Origin: JBMFVE01 sp049966155
Lineage (GTDB): Bacteria > Bacteroidota > Ignavibacteria > Kryptoniales > JAKASW01
Assembly: GCA_049966155.1 (NCBI GenBank)
Contig: JBMFVE010000003.1
Span: 186,001-250,000, forward strand
Direction: 5' to 3'
Length of the DNA stretch: 64,000 nucleotides
Shown here: piece after piece, positions 26,472 through 34,734 of the stretch
Numbering within the stretch: the stretch's first letter is position 1
Layout: each line of letters opens with the position of its first letter
Program-made: the position numbers and the translations under genes
The notes under the pieces: model-generated
The model's database searches: none
Seen by the model: only the letters and a program-made list of their open reading frames with translations
What the model was told of the DNA's origin: nothing

Positions 26472-27147
26472 TCCTGGTAGGTTGTCCAGCTCTGATGAGC
26501 CAGCCCATCTTTTGAGATGCGGAGCAAGTATTTTTACAAACCTACCGTGTAATAACGTAATTCTCTGTTTAAGCATTCTTTTCTGCCTGATGGTTTTTAT
26601 TACACCAGCTGCATATTCAGGAAATATTAAGGGCAGGGTTCATATAATTGGTGCACCGACTGATCAAAACGCAGTTATATACATAGAGAGAGTAAATCAT
26701 AAGTTTACCCCGCCGGATACCCCTGTTGTTATGGACCAGAAAAATCTAATGTTCACACCGGAAGTCCTTCCTGTCCTGGCAGGGACGACAGTAAAGTTCG
26801 TGAACAGTGATCCTGTTCTCCACGACGTCTTTTCTCCATCAACGTGTGGAGGTCAGTTTGATTTGGGCCTGTTCCCAAGTGGAGAGAGCAGGGTTCATGT
26901 CTTCAACCATGCCGGTTGTGCAGCAATAATACTGTGTGATGTTCATCCTGAGATGCAGGCATGGGTTGTCGTTTTGCAGAATCCGTATTACGCCGTGACT
27001 AATAGTGATGGATGGTATGTTATAAGAAATGTTCCAGCTGGAACATATACTCTTAAAACGTGGTACAACTACTACGGGGTTCAAAGCGTAAAAGTAACTG
27101 TCCCGGAATCGGGAGAAGTTGAAGTTAATTTTCAGCTAAAACAATGA
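26446..27147 (+). CDS. Secreted cupredoxin-like protein with C-terminal carboxypeptidase-regulatory-type segment
   Basis: Up to 233 residues. A signal peptide lies at about 38-58 (ILCLSILFCLMVF...AAYS). The cupredoxin domain has a complete type-1 copper set: H126 (VLHDVF), C164, H167 and M170 (LCDVHPEM). The last 50 residues (NSDGWYVIRNVPAGTYTL) resemble a carboxypeptidase-regulatory fold. It is probably a periplasmic blue-copper electron carrier serving the adjacent cytochromes. The start is uncertain: the first in-frame ATG overlaps the tetrahaem gene by 26 bp, has no visible ribosome site and leaves an unusually long N-region; a TTG near the LLRCG segment is an alternative. Confidence 0.8.
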   Translation: MKRQKRASNPGRLSSSDEPAHLLRCGASIFTNLPCNNVILCLSILFCLMVFITPAAYSGNIKGRVHIIGAPTDQNAVIYIERVNHKFTPPDTPVVMDQKNLMFTPEVLPVLAGTTVKFVNSDPVLHDVFSPSTCGGQFDLGLFPSGESRVHVFNHAGCAAIILCDVHPEMQAWVVVLQNPYYAVTNSDGWYVIRNVPAGTYTLKTWYNYYGVQSVKVTVPESGEVEVNFQLKQ

Positions 27148-27208
27148 GAGGGTAATAAATAACGGCTGAAATAAAGTGATGCCAGGATAGTAGCCGTAAT
27201 ACACTACC

Positions 27209-27235
27209 TTGACTTTCCTTTACTGGGTATATAAA
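27209..27235 (+). promoter_or_regulatory. Candidate promoter of the complex I operon
   Basis: TTGACT (27209-27214) and TATAAA (27230-27235) with a 15-bp spacer, in the 115-bp gap before nuoA; the leader would be about 20 nt. The hexamers are good but the spacer is short. The gap also contains a distant inverted pair ACGGCT/AGCCGT (27162-27167 and 27192-27197) that could form a weak hairpin after the cupredoxin gene. Confidence 0.4.
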
Positions 27236-27262
27236 TTTTGCACGAAAAATCTGGAATAATTA

Positions 27263-27694
27263 ATGTTATCACAATTTGGTACAATTCTGATTTTTTTAAT
27301 TATTGGTGTGCTGGTCGTGGCCGGGGCAATGTTTGCAGCGAGAATCCTTCGTCCCCATAGGCCAAATGCGGAAAAGCTCAGCACTTATGAATGTGGCGAA
27401 GATACAATCGGCCCGAGCTGGGTAAAATTTAATATTCGATTTTATGTTGTTGCATTGATATTTCTGATTTTTGATGTCGAAGTTGTGTTTCTTTTTCCAT
27501 GGGCACTGGTTTATAAGAATCTTGGTATGTATGCTTTTATTGAAATGATGATATTCCTTCTCATACTTGTTGCAGGGTATGTTTATGTCTGGGGCAAGGG
27601 GGACCTTGATTGGGATAAGCCCCGTCCGAAATATCTTGAACTTATGCAGCAAAAAGTCAAGGCAAATGACACAGCCGGGATTGAGGTAAGATAA
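27263..27694 (+). CDS. nuoA: NADH-quinone oxidoreductase subunit A
   Basis: 143 residues, three membrane helices. The family segments YECGEDTIGPSWVKFNIRFY and FLIFDVEVVFLFPWA are intact, including the cysteine-containing loop that contacts NuoD and NuoH at the quinone site. First gene of an 11-gene complex I operon; nuoB starts on the base after its stop. Only a weak GGA ribosome site is visible. Confidence 0.96.
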   Translation: MLSQFGTILIFLIIGVLVVAGAMFAARILRPHRPNAEKLSTYECGEDTIGPSWVKFNIRFYVVALIFLIFDVEVVFLFPWALVYKNLGMYAFIEMMIFLLILVAGYVYVWGKGDLDWDKPRPKYLELMQQKVKANDTAGIEVR

Positions 27695-28237
27695 ATGGGA
27701 CTTCTTGACAAGCAATTTGATGATGGAAATATCGTTATCACGTCACTTGATAATCTTTTGAACTGGGCTCGCTTATCATCTCTCTGGCAAATGCATTTTG
27801 GCCTTGCATGCTGCGCAATTGAAATGATGGCAGCCTCAGCTTCTAATTTCGACATGGGTAGGTTTGGAGTAATTCCACGTGCAACACCACGCCAGGCCGA
27901 CGTTATAATTATTTCGGGCACAGTTACGCTTAAGATGGCGACCAGGGTCAAAAGAATTTACGAGCAAATGGCTGAGCCGCGTTATGTGATTTCAATGGGA
28001 TCATGTTCCAACTGCGGAGGGCCATACTGGGAGCATGGATATCATGTTTTGAAAGGCGTCGATCGCGTTATACCTGTAGATGTATATGTACCTGGATGTC
28101 CTCCCAGACCTGAAGCGCTGTTGGAAGGATTAATGAAATTACAGGAGAAAATCAGGCGTGAGAGCCGTGTAAAAGCTAAGAAAGGTGAAGTTTCGACCAA
28201 TTTAACGCCTGAATTTTCAATGAGAAATTCCGAATGA
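27695..28237 (+). CDS. nuoB: NADH-quinone oxidoreductase subunit B
   Basis: 180 residues. It carries cluster N2, the final electron donor to quinone, with ligands C39, C40, C104 and C135 (GLACCAIEMM, MGSCSNCGG, PGCPPRPEAL). The C-terminal tail of about 25 residues is polar and variable. It starts immediately after nuoA and overlaps nuoC by 4 bp. Confidence 0.97.
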   Translation: MGLLDKQFDDGNIVITSLDNLLNWARLSSLWQMHFGLACCAIEMMAASASNFDMGRFGVIPRATPRQADVIIISGTVTLKMATRVKRIYEQMAEPRYVISMGSCSNCGGPYWEHGYHVLKGVDRVIPVDVYVPGCPPRPEALLEGLMKLQEKIRRESRVKAKKGEVSTNLTPEFSMRNSE

Positions 28238-28719
28238 AAATGAACTTTAATGAGATAAATGAAAGGCTCAAGGCAGAATTTCCTGATTCGATTCTGGAGT
28301 CCAAGCCAGATGCCTTTGTCGATCCGTATATTGTTGTTAAGGCTTCTGATATAAAGGAAATATGTGCTTTTCTATCGACCAGTCCCGATTTGAAATTTGA
28401 TTATTTGATGTCTTTAAGCGGCATGGATTACAACGACGGAACTTTAGGTGTTGTATACCATATCTTTTCAATGGAGAAGAAGCACCGGATTGTCTTAAAG
28501 GTAAAAGTTAAAAAGGACTTGCCCGAAGTGCCGTCTGTCGAATCTATCTGGAAATCTGCTAATTGGCATGAAAGAGAGGCATACGATTTATTTGGAATAA
28601 TTTTTGTAGGCCACCCTGATCTTCGCAGAATTCTTTTGCCTTATGATTGGGATGGTCATCCGCTAAGGAAAGATTACAAAGTACAGGAATATTATCAGGG
28701 AATGAAAGTACCGTACTGA
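28234..28719 (+). CDS. nuoC: NADH-quinone oxidoreductase subunit C
   Basis: 161 residues of the 30-kDa subunit family; WHEREAYDLFGI and HPDLRRILLPYDWDGHPLRKDY are diagnostic. It forms part of the hydrophilic connecting arm with NuoB, D and I. An ATGA overlap with nuoB indicates coupled translation. It is separate from nuoD (not fused, unlike E. coli nuoCD). A 136-bp gap before nuoD holds short inverted repeats but no terminator. Confidence 0.96.
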   Translation: MKMNFNEINERLKAEFPDSILESKPDAFVDPYIVVKASDIKEICAFLSTSPDLKFDYLMSLSGMDYNDGTLGVVYHIFSMEKKHRIVLKVKVKKDLPEVPSVESIWKSANWHEREAYDLFGIIFVGHPDLRRILLPYDWDGHPLRKDYKVQEYYQGMKVPY

Positions 28720-28855
28720 TGGCAGCAGACGGAAGTTGTTCCCACACTAAAAATTATAAATACATTTCAAAAAGGCCCCCGAGCGAGTGCTCCGCCACAT
28801 GCGGAAAAAATTTGTTTCATAAATAGTTTTCTACGACAAGATAACAGAGGAATTC

Positions 28856-29974
28856 ATGGCTGAGCTGCGAACCGAGGAAATGGTTCTGAACATGGGACCG
28901 CAGCATCCATCTACCCATGGTGTGCTTCGCGTGGAACTCGTCGTTGATGGAGAAGTTGTCGTTAATGCGGTTCCACACATTGGATATTTACACAGATGTT
29001 TTGAAAAGCACGCTGAGGCAATGACATACCAGCAGGTCATCCCTTACTGCGATAGGATGGATTACCTTTCCTCAATGAGCAACGACTTTGGCTACGTTCT
29101 TGCTGTTGAAAAGTTACTTAAAATTGAAGTACCTGAACGTGTACAGTATATCCGTGTAATAATGGCTGAGCTGCAGAGGATTGCCAGCCACCTTGTTGCA
29201 GTTGGAACATATGGCCTTGATATAGGAGCTTTTACGCCCTTTCTTTATTGTTTCCGGGATAGAGAGAAGATCCTTGATTTATTTGAGATGACCTGTGGTG
29301 CAAGACTTCTCTATAATTACATGTGGCCTGGAGGACTTTCACACGATATACCCCCTCAATTTGTTGAAAAAACGAAACAATTTATTAAAGAGTTTCGGCC
29401 AACCATTGTTGAACTGAACAATCTTCTCACTTACAATGAAATTTTTGTCAAGCGAACTGCAAATATTGGCGTTCTGCCCGCAGATGTTGCAATAAACTAT
29501 GGTGCCAGTGGGCCCACTCTTCGCGGTTCTGGCGTTAACTGGGATTTGCGAAAAAATGATCCTTATTCGATATACGACAGGTTTGATTTTGAAGTTGTTG
29601 TTGGTAAGGGAGAGATGGGAACTGTCGGTGATTGCTGGGATAGGCATATTGTGAGAATGAGAGAAATGGAACAAAGCCTGAAGATCATTGAACAGGCAAT
29701 TAACAATATCCCTGATGGGGACGTAAAGGCTGCAATACCGAAGAGAGTTCGTCCGCCTGCTGGTGAAATTTACTTCAGGACTGAAACTCCTCGCGGAGAG
29801 CTTGGTTACTATATAGTAAGTGATGGAAGCGGGAATCCATATCGGGTTAAGGCTCGTGCCCCGTCGTTTGTTAACCTGAGCCTTCTGCCCGAAATATCGA
29901 GGGGCTACCTGATTGCAGACATGATTGCCATAATTGGAAGTATAGATATAGTTCTTGGAGACGTTGATAGATGA
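28856..29974 (+). CDS. nuoD: NADH-quinone oxidoreductase subunit D
   Basis: 372 residues of the 49-kDa subunit, related to NiFe-hydrogenase large subunits. The N-terminal NMGPQHPSTHGVLR contains the quinone-site histidines (H17, H21). It is slightly shorter than many NuoD proteins but both ends are conserved (C-terminal IAIIGSIDIVLGDVDR). The ATG is preceded by GAGGAA. Confidence 0.97.
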   Translation: MAELRTEEMVLNMGPQHPSTHGVLRVELVVDGEVVVNAVPHIGYLHRCFEKHAEAMTYQQVIPYCDRMDYLSSMSNDFGYVLAVEKLLKIEVPERVQYIRVIMAELQRIASHLVAVGTYGLDIGAFTPFLYCFRDREKILDLFEMTCGARLLYNYMWPGGLSHDIPPQFVEKTKQFIKEFRPTIVELNNLLTYNEIFVKRTANIGVLPADVAINYGASGPTLRGSGVNWDLRKNDPYSIYDRFDFEVVVGKGEMGTVGDCWDRHIVRMREMEQSLKIIEQAINNIPDGDVKAAIPKRVRPPAGEIYFRTETPRGELGYYIVSDGSGNPYRVKARAPSFVNLSLLPEISRGYLIADMIAIIGSIDIVLGDVDR

Positions 29975-30026
29975 TTATCGATAGAACTTACACACAACTT
30001 CAACAAGAAACATTGGCCTGTGCTAT

Positions 30027-31052
30027 ATGGATAATTTCGTAATAAGCAAATTAGGAAGTGGAATTCTGAGCTCATTACTGTCCAGTTTGTTGCCGCTTCT
30101 ATGGATATTTCCTTATGCCCTTTTTGCAATCTGGCTTGAGCTGAAGGTGGCTGCTCATATGCAGGACAGGCTCGGACCTATGCGAACTGGCAGGTGGCAT
30201 GGGTGGCTCCAACCCGTTGCAGATGTGGTAAAGCTGTTACAAAAAGAGGATGTAATTGCAAGCGCAACGGACAGGGTTTTATTTGTGGTTGCTCCAATTA
30301 TTGTATTTGCAGCTTCTTACGCTGTATACGCAGCGATACCGTTCAGTCCTGCTTATATAGGTACCGACATAAATGTCGGTATCTTTTATATAATTGCAAT
30401 GGGTGCTCTTGTTTCGCTCGGTATATTAATGGCAGGGTGGGCTTCAAATAATAAGTGGTCACTTTTGGGCGCTATGAGAACAGTGGCACAGCTTGTCAGC
30501 TACGAAATCCCGTCTTCTCTTGCTGTTCTCTCTGTTATAATGGTTGCAGGGACCTTGAGCCTCCAGGATATATGTAAAGCTCAGGAAGGGTGGTTCTGGA
30601 ACTGGATTGTCTTTTCAAAGTTCCCCTTCATGGTTCTTGCATTTTTTATTTATTTTGTGGCATCATTGGCGGAAACTAATAGAGTGCCATTTGACATTCC
30701 GGAGGGGGAGTCTGAGCTTGTTGCCGGTTATCACACTGAATACAGTGGAATGAGGTTTGCGGTATTTTTTCTTGCTGAGTATTCAAACATGTTCGTTGTA
30801 AGTGCAATAACTGCTGTTTTGTTTTTTGGTGGCTGGAATAGTCCCTTCGGAAATTTTATGTCTGGGCCTGTCTGGGGCGTCTTCTGGCTACTGAGTAAGG
30901 GGATGTTTTTTGTTTTTGTACAGATGTGGCTGAGGTGGACGCTACCAAGGTTCAGAGTTGACCAGCTTATGTATCTGAGCTGGAAAGTGCTGACGCCGTT
31001 TGCACTTGCCAACATTGCAGTAATTGGCTTATGGGTGATGCTACGAGGGTAA
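30027..31052 (+). CDS. nuoH: NADH-quinone oxidoreductase subunit H
   Basis: 341 residues, eight membrane helices. It forms the quinone chamber with NuoA, B and D and links redox chemistry to the proton path; the conserved loop NRVPFDIPEGESELVAGYHTEY is intact. It directly follows nuoD (52-bp gap), where nuoE, F and G would stand in a full 14-subunit operon. Confidence 0.97.
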   Translation: MDNFVISKLGSGILSSLLSSLLPLLWIFPYALFAIWLELKVAAHMQDRLGPMRTGRWHGWLQPVADVVKLLQKEDVIASATDRVLFVVAPIIVFAASYAVYAAIPFSPAYIGTDINVGIFYIIAMGALVSLGILMAGWASNNKWSLLGAMRTVAQLVSYEIPSSLAVLSVIMVAGTLSLQDICKAQEGWFWNWIVFSKFPFMVLAFFIYFVASLAETNRVPFDIPEGESELVAGYHTEYSGMRFAVFFLAEYSNMFVVSAITAVLFFGGWNSPFGNFMSGPVWGVFWLLSKGMFFVFVQMWLRWTLPRFRVDQLMYLSWKVLTPFALANIAVIGLWVMLRG

Positions 31053-31065
31053 GCGGAGAAATCTA

Positions 31066-31689
31066 ATGAGTGGAGTGAAAAATTATTTTACCGTGGTCTG
31101 GAAAGGAATCTGGACAACTCTTGTTGGTATGAAAATAACCTTTAAGCATCTGTTTGTGCCGGCAGTTACCCTTCAATATCCGGACGAAAGGATGCCTCTA
31201 CCGGAAAGAGCCAGAAACAGACTTTATGTCAATATGGATGACTGTATAGGTTGCAATCAGTGTGCAATGGCCTGTCCTGTAGATTGTATCACAATAGAGA
31301 CTGTAAAGTCGCTTCCAACCGAGGACCTTGGGGTTACGTCTACCGGTCAGAAGAAGAGGCTCTGGGTTACAAAATTTGACATTGATATAGGGAAGTGCTG
31401 CTACTGCGGACTATGCGTACCGCCGTGCCCTACAGAATGCATTTATATGACTGACGTTTATGAATTTTCAGAGTACGACAGGAAAGACCTGATTTATCAT
31501 TTTTCAGTGCTGACTCCAGAGGAAGCAGAAGAAAAGAAGCGGCAGGCTGGAATGGCAGAAAAGGGGGCAGCTCCTAAAAAGGTCACAGCAACAGCTCAAT
31601 CCCAATCAGTGGTTTCCGCAACTGAGAATAATGTGACAGCATCTTCCGAAAAAGGATCTGTTACTGAATCAGATGGAGGGGCCAAGTAA
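31066..31689 (+). CDS. nuoI: NADH-quinone oxidoreductase subunit I with extended C-terminus
   Basis: 207 residues. Two [4Fe-4S] clusters: C60/C63/C66/C70 and C111/C114/C117/C121 (CIGCNQCAMACP and CCYCGLCVPPCP), which carry electrons toward NuoB. After about residue 150 comes an approximately 55-residue tail that is low in complexity and rich in Ala, Lys, Ser, Thr and Glu, beyond the family core and probably disordered. It lies 13 bp after nuoH and is directly followed by nuoJ. Confidence 0.96.
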   Translation: MSGVKNYFTVVWKGIWTTLVGMKITFKHLFVPAVTLQYPDERMPLPERARNRLYVNMDDCIGCNQCAMACPVDCITIETVKSLPTEDLGVTSTGQKKRLWVTKFDIDIGKCCYCGLCVPPCPTECIYMTDVYEFSEYDRKDLIYHFSVLTPEEAEEKKRQAGMAEKGAAPKKVTATAQSQSVVSATENNVTASSEKGSVTESDGGAK

Positions 31690-32202
31690 ATGAACTGGTA
31701 CGATGTATTGTTTTATTTTTTTTCAGTTGCAGTCGTTCTTAGCGCGATTGGAGTGGTTTTTTCAAGAAACATTGTTCATGCGGCTTTTTATCTTATGTTT
31801 ACCCTTTTTTCGGTAGCTGCTCTTTATGTTTTACTTAGTGCTGATTTTATTGCAGTCACTCAAATTTTGCTCTACGTTGGAGGTATATTGGTGTTGATAG
31901 TTTTTGGTGTGATGCTTACATCTAGGGCTTACGATGTCGCGGTTAAAAAAAGTATATTAAGTATTTTGCCCGCTGTTATAGTTGTCGGTGCCATAGCAGG
32001 TACCCTAATTGGAATTTTCACGACTACAAAATGGCCTGAAACCAAAATGGCACCATATGAGGAAACTGCTAAACCAATTGGTTCGTTACTGATGACCCAG
32101 TTTGTTCTCCCGTTTGAGCTGGCTTCGGTATTGTTGTTAGCTGCTCTGGTCGGTGCTGTGGTGATAGCGAGAAGAGAAAAAATTCAAAAAGGGGCTGAAT
32201 AA
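31690..32202 (+). CDS. nuoJ: NADH-quinone oxidoreductase subunit J
   Basis: 170 residues, five membrane helices, with the ND6-type motif ILLYVGGILVLIVFGVMLTSR containing the pi-bulge region important for coupling. It starts on the base after the nuoI stop and abuts nuoK. Confidence 0.96.
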   Translation: MNWYDVLFYFFSVAVVLSAIGVVFSRNIVHAAFYLMFTLFSVAALYVLLSADFIAVTQILLYVGGILVLIVFGVMLTSRAYDVAVKKSILSILPAVIVVGAIAGTLIGIFTTTKWPETKMAPYEETAKPIGSLLMTQFVLPFELASVLLLAALVGAVVIARREKIQKGAE

Positions 32203-32511
32203 ATGCATGTTGGACTCAATCACTTTTTAATCTTAAGTGCTATTCTTTTTTCTCTCGGCCTATTTGGAGTGGTCACAAGAAAGAATGCTATCATGGTTTT
32301 AATGGGAATTGAACTCATTCTCAATTCTGCGAACTTAAATTTTATAGCCTTTTCTAGGTTTGGATCGTTTGGATTGACCGGTCAGGTGGTCGCTGTGTTT
32401 GTGATTATCCTTGCGGCGGCAGAGGCGGCAATTTTGCTGGCAATAGTCCTGAATATATATCAGCAAATGAACACTGTTAATGTCGACGAAATTGATAAAC
32501 TAAAGAACTGA
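32203..32511 (+). CDS. nuoK: NADH-quinone oxidoreductase subunit K
   Basis: 102 residues, three membrane helices. Conserved acidic residues of the proton channel are present in GIELILNSANLNF and AAAEAAILLAI. Standard length (about 100). It is contiguous with nuoJ and 8 bp before nuoL. Confidence 0.97.
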   Translation: MHVGLNHFLILSAILFSLGLFGVVTRKNAIMVLMGIELILNSANLNFIAFSRFGSFGLTGQVVAVFVIILAAAEAAILLAIVLNIYQQMNTVNVDEIDKLKN

Positions 32512-32519
32512 GAATTAAA

Positions 32520-34631
32520 ATGCCTCAAGTAGGTCAAAATTTGATTACGCTTGCACTTGTTGTTCTGTTTCTTCCAATAACAGGATTTGTTCTGCTAATT
32601 CTCTTTGGTAGGAAGATACCGAGACAGGATCTTGTTGAAACATCTTTTTTGTTCCTCGGTTTAGCAATATCATTTTATATTTTTTACTCAAAACTGTTTC
32701 TCCTCAACTTATCAGAGATTAACTGGATATTTAACTGGATAGATTTCGGTAACGTACCGATTTTAGGGAAATTTAGAATTGACCTTGGAATAGGCATAGA
32801 TAACGTGACTGCTATAATGCTTGTAGTGGTAAACCTAATAAGTTTCCTTGTGCATGTGTACTCAATTGCCTATATGCGAAATGACGTTCGATACTCGAGA
32901 TATTATGCATACCTTGGTCTTTTCACATTTTCCATGCTCGGCATTGTGCTTACTAACAATCTTTTAATGATGTACGTGTCGTGGGAGTTAGTGGGATTGA
33001 GTTCCTATCTTTTAATTGGTCACTGGTATGAAAAGAAGTCTGCGGCTGATGCCGGCAAGAAAGCATTTATTGTCAACCGTGTTGGCGATGTCGGATTTTT
33101 TATCGGGATAATGATTATTTTTTCCATAATGCACACCTTTTTGTTTAAAGATATATTTGCCGGGATTGCAGAAGGTAAGCTTGCGGGGCCATTGCTGACG
33201 GCTGCCGGCATTTTGATATTTTGTGGAGCGGTGGGAAAATCGGCGCAGTTTCCACTGCATGTTTGGCTGCCGGATGCAATGGAAGGACCTACTCCTGTCA
33301 GTGCACTAATACATGCTGCAACGATGGTCGCAGCGGGTGTTTATCTTGTTGCACGTGTTTATCCGATGCTCACGGCTGGCGCACTGACAGTAATCGCCTA
33401 TATTGGAGCAATTACCGCCTTCATCAGTGCCACAATCGCAATTGTGCAAAACGATATCAAGAAGGTTTTAGCGTATTCAACAATAAGTCAGCTTGGCTAC
33501 ATGGTCATGGGCCTTGGTGTTGGAGCTTTTTCTGCAGGTGTATTTCATCTTGTAACTCATGCCGCTTTTAAGGCGGGCCTTTTCTTAGCAGCTGGTTCGG
33601 TGATATACGCGATGCACCATGAGCAGGATATGAGATACATGGGGGGCCTGAGAAAGAAGATGCCGGTTACATATTGGTCGTTCGTGATATATTCCCTCTC
33701 AATAGCAGGGATTCCTCTGACCTCTGGATTTCTAAGCAAAGATAGTATTCTTGCAGGCACACTTGTATATGGAAAACTTACCAATAATTATATTGTTCCA
33801 ATAATTGGTTACACGGTTGTCTTCCTAACAGCGGCTTATATGTTCAGATTAATTATTTTAACCTTTCATGGTGAGCCGAGAGACCTTCATAAATACGAAC
33901 ATGCAAAAGAATCGCCTCTTGTAATGTCTGGACCTTTAATCATTCTAGCTGCGCTTTCTCTGTTTATTTTTTACAGCCCCAACCCTTTTAACCCCGAAGA
34001 TGGATGGTTTATGAGATCCGTGGTCAAGCCTGCTTCTGTAGTCCCTCTTAACCAGCAATACAGATGGGATCAGTCTCAATTGAACCCGTCATCGCCTGGT
34101 CAGGCCGGGAAAGAGGTTTTGATGCAGGAATCTGACAATCATACTGAATCGGTTTACGAAGAGACTGCACACAGTCTTCATTATCCCGCCCTTACCTTAT
34201 CTCTTGCTTTGGCTGCACTCGGCATCTTTTTCTCATTCGGAGTTTACCAGTGGAGGTGGCTTGATGCAGAAAGACTGAAACAAAAGGTGCATTTTGTTTA
34301 TATATTCCTTATCAACAAATGGTACTTCGATGAGATATACAATAAAGTGATAGTTGGCGGTGTACTTCTGGTCAGTAGAATGTCTGCGTGGTTTGACTCA
34401 CACGTAATAGATGGTATTGTCAACGGTGCAGCAAGCCTTACGAAGGTGTGGTCATTAGCTAGTGGAAAGTTTGACAATTATGTGGTTGATGGCCTTGTAA
34501 ATTTTTCAGCTTTTTTCACAGGCCTGGTTGGTGCGGGAATCCGTCGCACGCAGACAGGAAAAGTGCAGACCTACATAGTCCTTGCACTGCTTGGTTTTAT
34601 AGTTATTTTCTTTGCTTTTAGAACTTATTAA
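32520..34631 (+). CDS. nuoL: NADH-quinone oxidoreductase subunit L
   Basis: 703 residues. An antiporter-like proton-pumping subunit with the distal lateral helix. Core signatures: YVSWELVGLSSYLLIGHWYEK, LPDAMEGPTPVSALIHAATMVAAGVYLVAR (key acidic and lysine residues), KVLAYSTISQLGYM. A hydrophilic loop (about residues 500-550, containing SSPGQAGKEVL) precedes the C-terminal helices. A 103-bp gap follows before nuoM. Confidence 0.97.
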   Translation: MPQVGQNLITLALVVLFLPITGFVLLILFGRKIPRQDLVETSFLFLGLAISFYIFYSKLFLLNLSEINWIFNWIDFGNVPILGKFRIDLGIGIDNVTAIMLVVVNLISFLVHVYSIAYMRNDVRYSRYYAYLGLFTFSMLGIVLTNNLLMMYVSWELVGLSSYLLIGHWYEKKSAADAGKKAFIVNRVGDVGFFIGIMIIFSIMHTFLFKDIFAGIAEGKLAGPLLTAAGILIFCGAVGKSAQFPLHVWLPDAMEGPTPVSALIHAATMVAAGVYLVARVYPMLTAGALTVIAYIGAITAFISATIAIVQNDIKKVLAYSTISQLGYMVMGLGVGAFSAGVFHLVTHAAFKAGLFLAAGSVIYAMHHEQDMRYMGGLRKKMPVTYWSFVIYSLSIAGIPLTSGFLSKDSILAGTLVYGKLTNNYIVPIIGYTVVFLTAAYMFRLIILTFHGEPRDLHKYEHAKESPLVMSGPLIILAALSLFIFYSPNPFNPEDGWFMRSVVKPASVVPLNQQYRWDQSQLNPSSPGQAGKEVLMQESDNHTESVYEETAHSLHYPALTLSLALAALGIFFSFGVYQWRWLDAERLKQKVHFVYIFLINKWYFDEIYNKVIVGGVLLVSRMSAWFDSHVIDGIVNGAASLTKVWSLASGKFDNYVVDGLVNFSAFFTGLVGAGIRRTQTGKVQTYIVLALLGFIVIFFAFRTY

Positions 34632-34734
34632 TCTGGGTTGTAAGATAGATGCTGTTTCTTTACAGAAGAAAAACAAATGAAATTTTTCGTGTTAAGAGTA
34701 CTCTAGACCTTCTTTTTAAACGTATGGAGGAATA

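Noticed and set aside
28791..28805. Hairpin TCCGC-CACAT-GCGGA between nuoC and nuoD
   Set aside because: The stem is only 5 bp and is followed by A, not T, residues, so it is not a terminator; no other role is evident.
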